Assembly (NCBI GenBank): GCA_029864945.1
Contig: JAOTSL010000163.1
Coordinates: forward strand, 1 to 7,209
From: Gammaproteobacteria bacterium
GTDB lineage: Bacteria; Pseudomonadota; Gammaproteobacteria; S012-40
Length of the DNA: 7,209 bases
Direction: 5' to 3'
A program made the position numbers and the translations under genes. Positions 1-5,425 of the stretch are shown here, piece by piece. A model generated the notes under the pieces. That model was not told where the DNA came from. It saw only the letters and a program-made list of their open reading frames with translations, and made no database searches. The first letter of the stretch is position 1. Every line of letters starts with the position of its first letter.

Positions 1-1
1 T

Positions 2-160
2 TCAGTTTTTGTTAACGATGTTGTAAAAATGTTTGAAGAAGATTTTAGGAATAGTGAGCATTACGATATGTATAACTGGCAACGCCGTCCAATATATTAT
101 CGATTTCTAGAATGGGTATGGGGAAAGGCGGACAGAGTTATTGATAGATTTTTACGGTAG
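2..160 (+). CDS. C-terminal end of a probable cardiolipin synthase / phospholipase D family protein (5' truncated)
   Basis: An open frame enters from the left edge and stops at TAG 158-160, giving 52 visible residues. The tail reads roughly VVKMFEEDFRNS, then a WQRRP motif, an aromatic/hydrophobic stretch (IYYRFLEWVW) and a basic end. A '(M)xEEDF..S' segment, then 'W..RP' and an amphipathic helix, is how bacterial cardiolipin synthases of the PLD superfamily typically end, after the second HKD motif. Such enzymes make cardiolipin from phosphatidylglycerol at the inner membrane. The HKD catalytic motifs lie outside the window, so this rests on tail resemblance only. The next gene begins 12 bases downstream on the same strand, so the two are probably co-transcribed. 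Another PLD-family member is the main alternative. Confidence 0.55.
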   Translation, partial: SVFVNDVVKMFEEDFRNSEHYDMYNWQRRPIYYRFLEWVWGKADRVIDRFLR

Positions 161-172
161 GTTTATAAAAAA

Positions 173-634
173 GTGAGCAAATTATTAAATATTGCCATTA
201 GAGCGGGGCGGCGAGACCCAATGCAACAACTTGAGACGGCACATGTCTCGTGTGAATTTGGCGTTAACCGTGATTTTAGAGGTAAGCCGGGGAAGCGTCA
301 GATCACTGTGCTTAACAAGCAAAGCTGGGATCTTGTTTGTGAAATAATTGGCAAACCTTTGGACTGGAAAACCAGACGTGCCAATTTGCTGGTGGAAAGT
401 TTGAGTCTAGAAAATTCAACCGGAAGTGTCATCCTCATTGGCGAAATGGTTCTTGAAATTACGCAAGAGACAGATCCCTGTAATCGAATGGACGAAGCTG
501 AACCGGGGTTGTTTAACGCGCTTAAAGACAACTGGCGGGGTGGGGTATGCTGTAGGGTGTTGATGGATGGCGATATAAAAATTGGTGATGCGGTAATAAT
601 GTTAACTAGAGAAGAATATGAATCAAGAAAATAA
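173..634 (+). CDS. Small MOSC-domain protein
   Basis: The 153-residue protein looks like a complete stand-alone MOSC domain, the beta-rich fold found at the C-terminus of molybdenum cofactor sulfurases and in YiiM-type proteins. MOSC domains are associated with sulfur transfer and molybdenum cofactor or N-hydroxylated substrate chemistry; the role of this small subfamily is not something I can state. Recognisable segments are DFRG (34-37), KRQITVL (41-47), TRRANLLVE (67-75), TDPCNRMDE (100-108), WRGGVCCRVL (121-130) and a GDIKIGD ending (133-139). Cys103 and Cys126/127 are candidates for the reactive cysteine of the fold. The GTG start is chosen because the first strand and the R-R-x-P-M segment, typical of the family N-terminus, precede the next in-frame ATG at 221. 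The Shine-Dalgarno is weak (GGTAGG near 155). The end overlaps the next gene by 17 bases. Confidence 0.8.
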   Translation: MSKLLNIAIRAGRRDPMQQLETAHVSCEFGVNRDFRGKPGKRQITVLNKQSWDLVCEIIGKPLDWKTRRANLLVESLSLENSTGSVILIGEMVLEITQETDPCNRMDEAEPGLFNALKDNWRGGVCCRVLMDGDIKIGDAVIMLTREEYESRK

Positions 635-1193
635 CGATTTAATTAGAGAGTCAAATGAAACTGCAATATCCCAGACAAAAAACTGGGTTGAAAAGATAGT
701 TATTAAACACAATTTTTGCCCGTTTGCTGCCAAACCTTTTCGAAAAGATACCATTCGATATGCAATATCAAATGCCGAAAATGAAAATGATCTGGTAGAT
801 GACCTTGTTAACGAGCTTGCTAAAATTCGTGATGCAAAATCAGAAGAACTGGAAACAACTATACTTATTTTGGCTTCATGCCTGAGTGATTTTGAAGACT
901 ATAATCAGTTTCTTGATGTGGTTGATGCAATTCTTGAAGAGATGGACTTAGTGGGTGAAATACAAATGGCTTCATTTCATCCGGACTATTGTTTTGCCGA
1001 CCTTACGCCGGATGATGTGAGGAATTATACTAATCGATCAATATACCCTATGTTTCATTTAATTCGTGAAGCAAGTGTTGAAGCGGCACGTGATTCTTAC
1101 CCGGATGTAGACCTGGTTCCAGAAAAAAATATGACACTGCTTGAGAAAATTGGCCTGGAAGAGATCTTAAAAGAAATTTCAGAAATTAAGTAA
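618..1193 (+). CDS. DUF1415 family protein
   Basis: This 191-residue soluble protein matches the DUF1415 family, which is widespread in proteobacteria and has no established biochemical function. Visible family hallmarks are the N-terminal W-V-x-x-x-V-I-x-x-N-F-C-P-F-A segment (NFCPFAAKPF at 32-41, with Cys34) and the central block at 118-151, containing SFHPDYCF, ADLTPDD, N-x-T-N-R-S-P-like (NRSIYP) and HLIRE. A third block, VPEKNMTLLEKIG, follows at 167-179. The conserved Cys, His and Asp residues suggest a catalytic or metal-binding site, but that is inference. The start ATG lies inside the end of the MOSC gene, with a purine-rich AGAGAAGAA just upstream, so translation is probably coupled. 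Length is normal for the family. No signal peptide or membrane segment is seen. Confidence 0.85.
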   Translation: MNQENNDLIRESNETAISQTKNWVEKIVIKHNFCPFAAKPFRKDTIRYAISNAENENDLVDDLVNELAKIRDAKSEELETTILILASCLSDFEDYNQFLDVVDAILEEMDLVGEIQMASFHPDYCFADLTPDDVRNYTNRSIYPMFHLIREASVEAARDSYPDVDLVPEKNMTLLEKIGLEEILKEISEIK

Positions 1194-1246
1194 ATCGTTT
1201 CATGGGCTTAACAGTTTATACTCAATTTTTTAATTAATTCCCTTTT

Positions 1247-1275
1247 AAATAGCCTAATTATCGACTACATATACT
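1247..1275 (+). promoter_or_regulatory. Weak candidate promoter for the small gene at 1315
   Basis: TATACT at 1270-1275 is a good -10 hexamer, but the segment 17 bases upstream (AAATAG) is a poor -35. The -10 lies between the arms of a perfect 6-base inverted repeat, AGCCTA (1251-1256) and TAGGCT (1277-1282), which could be an operator or chance. A second TATACT occurs at 1217-1222, also without a convincing -35. The 121 bases between the DUF1415 stop and this gene contain no convincing hairpin terminator. Confidence 0.25.
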
Positions 1276-1301
1276 ATAGGCTTACTAGAAAATTTATTCA
1301 T

Positions 1302-1306
1302 GGAGG
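1302..1306 (+). promoter_or_regulatory. Ribosome binding site that fixes the start at 1315
   Basis: GGAGG (continuing GGTGG) sits 8 bases before ATG 1315. It lies inside the longer reading frame that opens at ATG 1300, so the upstream ATG would put the ribosome binding site within the coding region. The 1315 start is therefore preferred. Confidence 0.7.
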
Positions 1307-1314
1307 GTGGTGTT

Positions 1315-1542
1315 ATGACGGTAATGACAAATGCGCTGGTTTATGTAAAAAATCATAAACGTCTGGTGCAGGAAGAAATAGATAATGCTCTTTCTCAGCA
1401 TTATGGTGTTTCCAATACCCGTCACGCATTAAAAGGTAAGGGCATGGTATTTGTAGACTATGAGTGTGATGAAGTATCAATGGAAACTATTTTGAATGAC
1501 TTGAAAAAAGACGGCTTGGCTGCCAGAGTTATTGGCTTATAG
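1315..1542 (+). CDS. Small protein with a heavy-metal-associated-like fold lacking CxxC
   Basis: The 75-residue protein has an alternating pattern consistent with a beta-alpha-beta-beta-alpha-beta ferredoxin-like domain. The pattern runs: strand ALVYVK (7-12), helix LVQEEIDNALSQ (17-28), strand around VSNTRHAL, strand GMVFVDYE (43-50), helix SMETILNDLKKDG (55-67), final strand AARVIGL (69-75). This is the layout of HMA/CopZ-type domains, and the ending resembles that family, but the metal-binding CxxC after strand 1 is absent. The only cysteine is Cys51. Direct metal carriage is therefore unlikely; a protein-interaction or regulatory role is possible but unproven. The start is set by GGAGG 8 bases upstream; ATG 1324 (MTNALVY) is an alternative. 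The gene appears monocistronic, converging on DUF2461. Confidence 0.65.
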   Translation: MTVMTNALVYVKNHKRLVQEEIDNALSQHYGVSNTRHALKGKGMVFVDYECDEVSMETILNDLKKDGLAARVIGL

Positions 1543-1659
1543 AGCTTATCTGGTTCATCTTTAGCCCCGTTTTTTATATAAGATGAGGCGGTATTTTGTA
1601 CGAAATGGCACTAGTTTACTTTTGCTACAGTTAACCTGTGTTTTTTCATTTGTTATTTA

Positions 1660-2346
1660 TTAATAGTTTAAATTTAACGACTTACACAAAAACTCCATAT
1701 AATCATTCGCTTCGCGAAAAGACTTCAATACTTCTTTTTTAAACTGGTCACCTGTTACTATATTTTTCTTTAGCGGCGTTATCGCGATATGATCTTTTCG
1801 CCGAAGATCTTCAAGCATGGGGTGATCTTTTGCATATCCTCTTGGCGCATTTACTAAAGATTCTCCAGCTAGTTCAAACTGATGTTTGAATTTTTTTTGT
1901 TGAGTGATGGTTAACCATTTCTTACTGTTTTCTGAAATCCTATCTCGAATTTTTCTTAAGGCTGGTCCATCCGGACGCCATATACCGACACCAATAAAAC
2001 ATTCTTCCGGAGATATGTGAACATAAAAACCCGGTGCATGAACGTCTTTTCCTATTTCGTGGCGAAATTGAATGCCAATATTTGTTTTGTAGGGACGTTT
2101 ATCTTTTACAAATCTAGCATCTCGGTAAACACGCATGAGTGAGCCGCCGATTTTTTTCGGTATCGCATTAAAGTGAGGTGAAATTCTGGCTAAATCACCG
2201 GATATATCGGCAATAAAATTGAGCGCGGGTTCACGGACTTCATCTTCATATTTTTGTTTGTTCTCGTTAAACCAGTCTCGATTATTGTTCTCATCCAGTT
2301 GAGTCAAAAAAGTAAAGGTTTTACGGCTAAAGTATTTATCGGTCAT
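1660..2346 (-). CDS. DUF2461 (TIGR02453) family protein
   Basis: This 228-residue protein matches the DUF2461/TIGR02453 family, which is common in bacteria and fungi and of unknown function. Hallmarks in order are the FLTQLDENNNRDWFNENK region (13-30, with the N-R-D-W-F-x-x-N-K core), the central basic block MRVYRDARFVKDKRPYKTN (71-89, R-D-x-R-F-x-K-D-K-x-P-Y-K-T), PGFYVHI (105-111), GVGIWRPD (119-126) and APRGYAKDHP (167-176). The first and central blocks carry the most conserved residues and probably form the active or binding site; that is inference. AGGAAGA (complement of 2353-2359) lies 6 bases before the ATG and supports this start. It follows the DUF3224 gene by 48 bases on the same strand, so the pair is probably one operon. 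No signal peptide is apparent. Confidence 0.85.
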   Translation of the reverse strand: MTDKYFSRKTFTFLTQLDENNNRDWFNENKQKYEDEVREPALNFIADISGDLARISPHFNAIPKKIGGSLMRVYRDARFVKDKRPYKTNIGIQFRHEIGKDVHAPGFYVHISPEECFIGVGIWRPDGPALRKIRDRISENSKKWLTITQQKKFKHQFELAGESLVNAPRGYAKDHPMLEDLRRKDHIAITPLKKNIVTGDQFKKEVLKSFREANDYMEFLCKSLNLNY

Positions 2347-2394
2347 TTCAAATCTTCCTGATTATTCACTTGTTTATTGAATCACATTTCCATT

Positions 2395-2793
2395 TTAAGC
2401 GATACTATAATCAAGGTTATAATCTGCCTGCCCATTAGTGCTGGAACAGAACTCACCCTGGCCACTAATATTAACAAAATCTTCTTGCCCGGAACCTTTA
2501 ACGATAACAAAGTGGCTTTTAGCGACGCCTGATTCAAATATGCCGTTGTGCTGCAGTATGAAGCTGCCTGATTTTCCGTTTATATGTCCTGTTAATATTT
2601 CAAAGCCAGCAAACACAGCGGTTTCATCTGCACGGTAAGACATGATGTAATTTATTTCACTTTCACCTTCTATATCGCCAGTGTATGTTTGGGTGATATT
2701 AGCGTGGGATTGTTTTGATCCGTCCTCAGCTTCTGATAATGGGTTTTCATCCCAGCCGGTAATTTGAAAAAAACCTTTGATTTTTTTTGACAT
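2395..2793 (-). CDS. DUF3224 family protein
   Basis: From the preferred start the protein has 132 residues and matches DUF3224, a small single-domain beta-barrel-like family of unknown function. Visible hallmarks are an N-terminal strand followed by W-D-E-x-P (14-18), T-Y-T-G-D-I-E-G-E (36-44), Y-I-M-S-Y-R-A-D (49-56), F-A-G-F-E (61-65), G-K-S-G-S-F-I-L-Q-H-N-G-x-F (73-86), V-K-G-S-G-Q-E (98-104), I-S-G-Q-G-E-F (109-115) and a terminal Y-N-L-D-Y (125-129). A longer start at 2805 adds four residues (MEKS). The internal ATG at 2793 is preferred because GGAG lies 6 bases before it and family members usually begin just before the first strand. The gene is divergent from the SOS-regulated cassette and upstream of DUF2461. 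Confidence 0.8.
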   Translation of the reverse strand: MSKKIKGFFQITGWDENPLSEAEDGSKQSHANITQTYTGDIEGESEINYIMSYRADETAVFAGFEILTGHINGKSGSFILQHNGIFESGVAKSHFVIVKGSGQEDFVNISGQGEFCSSTNGQADYNLDYSIA

Positions 2794-2799
2794 TGATTT

Positions 2800-2803
2800 C
2801 TCC
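2800..2803 (-). promoter_or_regulatory. Ribosome binding site deciding the DUF3224 start
   Basis: On the minus strand GGAG sits 6 bases before ATG 2793 and overlaps the alternative ATG at 2805. A longer purine-rich tract (AGAGAAGAGAAGAG) lies before 2805 and could serve the longer start, so the choice is not certain. Confidence 0.5.
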
Positions 2804-2805
2804 AT

Positions 2806-2925
2806 TTTTCTCTTCTCTTCTCTTTCCTTCCCATTTTTCCCTTTTTAAAAAGGAGGTAGGAAATATTCGACGCTATTAGTTAATTTGGCCAATTTTCTTA
2901 TTATTACAAAATATACTTCAAAATA
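2806..2925. other. Left half of the divergent DUF3224/imuA intergenic region
   Basis: No gene is seen here. The stretch is strongly strand-biased: nearly all pyrimidine on + from about 2804 to 2846, so it is purine-rich in the DUF3224 leader. It includes a perfect 14-base palindrome, CCTTTTTAAAAAGG (2840-2853). Further right, TTGGCCAA (2885-2892) is palindromic, and an 8-base direct repeat CAAAATAT occurs at 2907-2914 and 2919-2926, just before the imuA promoter. No clear promoter for DUF3224 was identified on the minus strand. Confidence 0.4.
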
Positions 2926-2953
2926 TTGAATTTCGTCCGATACTCGTTATACT
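2926..2953 (+). promoter_or_regulatory. Predicted sigma70 promoter of the imuA-imuB-dnaE2 cassette
   Basis: TTGAAT (2926-2931) and TATACT (2948-2953) are close matches to -35 and -10 hexamers, with a 16-base spacer. The -10 overlaps the first arm of the LexA box, the expected geometry for repression by LexA. Transcription would begin around 2960, giving an imuA leader of about 160 bases. Confidence 0.7.
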
Positions 2954-2969
2954 GTTATTATATACAGTG
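2950..2969. promoter_or_regulatory. LexA box (SOS operator)
   Basis: The sequence CTGTTATTATATACAG (2952-2967) fits CTG-N10-CAG, and with flanks it matches the E. coli consensus TACTGT-N8-ACAGTA in the outer arms except for the last base. It overlaps the -10 of the only good promoter upstream of imuA. LexA should repress the cassette here until RecA-stimulated self-cleavage after DNA damage. Confidence 0.88.
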
Positions 2970-2979
2970 CCAATATTGT

Positions 2980-3120
2980 ATGTTAACTAATATTTTATTT
3001 CCACTTTTTTGCCTGGCTCTTTGGTTGTTAAAAATAACTAGAAAAACAAGTAGAAAAAATAGGATGGGAGTCAAGTTGTTGAGTGTTATTGTTTTTTACC
3101 GTCTCGGTATTGGTATCTGA
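2980..3120 (+). CDS. Possible SOS-induced small membrane peptide or leader ORF (46 codons)
   Basis: This ORF starts at ATG 2980, about 20 bases after the predicted transcription start, and ends at TGA 3118-3120. The product would have a hydrophobic segment of about 15 residues near the N-terminus (NILFPLF through LWLLK), a basic stretch (KITRKTSRKNR) and a second hydrophobic stretch (KLLSVIVFYRLGIGI). I recognise no family. Against it: no Shine-Dalgarno precedes ATG 2980, and the region is AT-rich enough to give hydrophobic translations by chance. For it: the position right behind a LexA box, and a stop only one base before GTG 3122 of imuA, which would suit translational coupling. Confidence 0.2.
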   Translation: MLTNILFPLFCLALWLLKITRKTSRKNRMGVKLLSVIVFYRLGIGI

Positions 3121-3121
3121 T

Positions 3122-3745
3122 GTGGATAAAGCATTAAAAAGTCTATTGCAGAATAACCCGGGAATCTGGTGTGGTGGTGAGTCGATTAAAAAATATCCTC
3201 AAGGCCTACCCACAGGTTTTGATGCATTGGATAATATTTTACCCACACATGGCTGGCCAACTAATGCGCTGATTGAAGTGTTGTTACCTCGCTGGGGTAT
3301 TGGTGAATTGCAGTTGTTATTGCCCGTAATAGTTGCGATGAGTCAGCACCCAAAATGGGTTGCTTGGATTTCGCCACCATTTGTTCCTTATGCACCGGCC
3401 TTGGTTTATGCGGGGGTTGATATTGAACATCTTGTTGTTATTCCTAAGGAGGAAAGTAAAGCCGAATCGTTATGGGCTATGGAAAAAATACTGCGTAATA
3501 AAAGTTGTGGTATTGCGATGAGCTGGCCTCAAAAAATAAATGATAAAGCTATGCGTCGCTTACAGCTTGCGGCAGAAGAGGGTGGCAGTTTAGGTTTTGT
3601 ATTTCGTGATTATCAAGTGGTGTCATCACCGGCAGCTTTGCGTATTTCACTTTCTATCATTAATCATCAATTGCAGGTCACATTATTAAAAGCGCGGGGT
3701 GCTAGTCGGGGGCAAAGCATTTTGCTAGATCTTCCGATTTTGTAG
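3122..3745 (+). CDS. imuA: ImuA, RecA/SulA-like component of the translesion mutasome
   Basis: ImuA is the accessory protein of the ImuA-ImuB-DnaE2 translesion synthesis system induced by DNA damage. It is distantly RecA/SulA-like and binds ImuB. From GTG 3122 it has 207 residues, a usual length. Family features are GLPTGFDALDNILP (28-41), HGWPTNALIEVL (43-54), a degenerate Walker-A region (PRWGIGELQLLLP, 56-68) lacking the GKT lysine, the Walker-B-like strand VAWISPPFVPYAPAL (80-94), AGVD (97-100), ESLWAMEKILR (115-125), SWPQK (134-138), MRRLQLAAEEGGSLGFVFR (144-162) and a C-terminal LLKARG (188-193). The frame is open from GTG 3083, but the extra 13 residues are hydrophobic and untypical; neither GTG has a good Shine-Dalgarno. 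imuB follows after 24 bases. Confidence 0.88.
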   Translation: MDKALKSLLQNNPGIWCGGESIKKYPQGLPTGFDALDNILPTHGWPTNALIEVLLPRWGIGELQLLLPVIVAMSQHPKWVAWISPPFVPYAPALVYAGVDIEHLVVIPKEESKAESLWAMEKILRNKSCGIAMSWPQKINDKAMRRLQLAAEEGGSLGFVFRDYQVVSSPAALRISLSIINHQLQVTLLKARGASRGQSILLDLPIL

Positions 3746-3758
3746 TTACTCGTTACTT

Positions 3759-3765
3759 GAGGAAG
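3759..3765 (+). promoter_or_regulatory. Ribosome binding site of imuB
   Basis: GAGGAAG lies just before ATG 3770, with 6 bases between AGGA and the start. It is the best ribosome binding site in the cassette and shows that the long form of ImuB, with its N-terminal extension, is the one translated. Confidence 0.75.
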
Positions 3766-3769
3766 AAAT

Positions 3770-5419
3770 ATGCCTAACCGTAGAATCGCATTAGCTTTGC
3801 CGCTACCACCTGGGTTTTCATTAGAATCCACAGAAAATATTTCAAAGTCAGCTAATAACCTGACTGAGTTGAAACAAATTGAGCCGAAAAAAAAGGTTGA
3901 GCAAAGAAAAAAGCATCAGACATTATGGTTGTGTTTATTTTTTCCTGATTTCCCCCTTGAAGTGGTTACTGATTCAGTAAGTGGACAGCAGGTGATACAA
4001 CCCCAGGCAGTTGTTAGTGAGCAAGGTAGGGGAGTATTCATACATACAGTGTGTGATGTTGCCCGTGAATACGGTGTAACAAAAAATATGCCGCTAAATG
4101 CAGCCTATGCATTATGTCCTGAGTTAAAAATTTTTCATCGTGATCGAGAAAAAGAGTCCGCAACAATGTCTCTTATCGCCGATTGGGCTCAAACATTTAC
4201 CTCTCATGTCAGTATTATATCAACGAATAAAATATTACTTGAAGTTAAAGGGAGTTTGCGTTTTTTTTCCGGTCTTGAATCGATGCTTTCAATGATTGAA
4301 AATAGTTTTCCCAGCACCTGGTCGCATCGTTATCAAATGGCGGTATCACCAACACCGCTTGCCAGTCAGTTGCTTTGTGAAATGAGCGATAAAATAATAA
4401 TTGAAGATGAAAAAAGCCTTCGTCCGGTTGTTGGTGATATGCCAATTGATTCCCTGCTAAAAGACAATGTTTTATTATTAAAGAAAATAGAAAAAATTAA
4501 AAAAACAGGGGTTAAAACAGTTCAGGATCTCTGGCGTTTACCCAGAGACGGTCTTGCCAGACGGTTTGGCGTTGAATTATTAAAAAGTCTTGATCAACTA
4601 ACAGGTGTCGCTTCTGATTTACGTGTACTGCATCAGATTTCGCCAAAGTTTGAAAGATCCATCGAATTACCGATGGAGACATCAAGCAGTAAAATTATTA
4701 TATGGACGGTTAATCGTTTATTTGAAAATCTCGAAACCTTTTTAAGGAAAGGCGACACTGCCGTTGTTCAGTTAAATATACATCTTAAGCATTTGCATCA
4801 ATCAACGGAACTTGTTTTACGGTTAAGACAAATGGCTCGATCGGCGGCGCATATGTCGGCATTGTTTTCTGAAAAAATGGAACGAACAACGCTCTCGGCT
4901 AAAGTGGTTTCTGTATCGTTGATGGTAGATGAGATATTGCCATTTATTGCCTCTGATCAGAGTCTTTTTGTCGATGGAAATTTTTCTGACAAGCAACATA
5001 AAACAGATCCAGAATGGGAAAATACGCTAGAGCAATTACAAAATAGGCTTGGCCCAAATTCAGTAAAATATCTTCATGTGCGGGATGAAGCTCATCCCGG
5101 CTGGGCCTGGTGTTATCAATCTGTATTATCGGTTGTCCGGCAGCCGGGTACAGCAATGCGTCCGCTATGGTTGTTAAATACGGCAACGCCTCTGCCATTG
5201 TGTGAAACGTCTGACCTGTATAAAAAAATTCCGGACTATCATGGCCCGTTATCTTTTTTACAGGGGCCGGAGCGGATAGAGTCAGGTTGGTGGCGGGGAG
5301 ATGAGCAAAGTATTATGAGAGATTATTACATCGCACTCAGTCAAAATGTGGGTTATTTGTGGATTTATCGTGATTTAAAGCAAAGTGGTCGATGGTATTT
5401 ACATGGTTTTTTTGGTTAA
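3770..5419 (+). CDS. imuB: ImuB, catalytically inactive Y-family polymerase homologue (mutasome hub)
   Basis: ImuB links DnaE2 and ImuA to the replication clamp during error-prone lesion bypass. The 549-residue protein begins with an unusual extension of about 50 residues rich in Lys, Ser and Glu; the family's normal beginning, LWLCLFFPDFPLE, is only at 52-64. Next come the palm/fingers (VCDVAREYGVTKNMPLNAAYALCP, 94-116; SLRFFSGLESML, 162-173), a thumb with helix-hairpin-helix features (KTGVKTVQDLWRLPRDGLARRFG, 245-267), and the little finger from about 305. The catalytic acids of active Y-family enzymes are missing: the first motif reads LCLFFPD and the SxDE motif is replaced around 151-158. 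DQSLF (396-400) sits where the clamp-binding motif is expected. The C-terminal block ERIESGWW (501-508), RDYYIA (517-522), GYLWIYRD (528-535), WYLHGFFG (542-549) is the ImuB-specific tail needed for partner recruitment. Confidence 0.92.
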   Translation: MPNRRIALALPLPPGFSLESTENISKSANNLTELKQIEPKKKVEQRKKHQTLWLCLFFPDFPLEVVTDSVSGQQVIQPQAVVSEQGRGVFIHTVCDVAREYGVTKNMPLNAAYALCPELKIFHRDREKESATMSLIADWAQTFTSHVSIISTNKILLEVKGSLRFFSGLESMLSMIENSFPSTWSHRYQMAVSPTPLASQLLCEMSDKIIIEDEKSLRPVVGDMPIDSLLKDNVLLLKKIEKIKKTGVKTVQDLWRLPRDGLARRFGVELLKSLDQLTGVASDLRVLHQISPKFERSIELPMETSSSKIIIWTVNRLFENLETFLRKGDTAVVQLNIHLKHLHQSTELVLRLRQMARSAAHMSALFSEKMERTTLSAKVVSVSLMVDEILPFIASDQSLFVDGNFSDKQHKTDPEWENTLEQLQNRLGPNSVKYLHVRDEAHPGWAWCYQSVLSVVRQPGTAMRPLWLLNTATPLPLCETSDLYKKIPDYHGPLSFLQGPERIESGWWRGDEQSIMRDYYIALSQNVGYLWIYRDLKQSGRWYLHGFFG

Positions 5420-5425
5420 CAGTTA

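Noticed and set aside
298..531. Minus-strand 77-codon open frame inside the MOSC gene
   Set aside because: It is a shadow of the conserved + strand coding sequence and has no support of its own.
1555..1586. Inverted repeat TCATCTT / AAGATGA as a terminator between the convergent genes
   Set aside because: The stem is seven mostly AT pairs with an 18-base loop, and the T run is inside the loop rather than after the stem. It is too weak to call a rho-independent terminator.
1627..1639. ACAG-N5-CTGT inverted repeat resembling an SOS-type site
   Set aside because: The orientation and spacing do not match CTG-N10-CAG, and it lies between convergent gene ends with no promoter.
2849..2857. Perfect Shine-Dalgarno-like sequence AAAGGAGGT on the + strand
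   Set aside because: No ATG, GTG or TTG at a suitable distance opens a usable frame. The only near codon is ATT, followed by a stop after a few codons, and the site lies upstream of the predicted cassette promoter.
2926..2979. Upstream part of the small ORF reading from TTG 2926
   Set aside because: This segment covers the -35, -10 and LexA box, so it would not be in the transcript. Only the part from ATG 2980 is worth considering.
3887..3894. Run of eight A in imuB as a programmed frameshift site
   Set aside because: The reading frame continues normally into the conserved ImuB core, and lysine-rich runs are expected in this AT-rich N-terminal extension.
4245..5198. Minus-strand open frames of 66 and 84 codons within imuB
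   Set aside because: They lie opposite a clearly conserved gene, have no ribosome binding sites and resemble no known protein.
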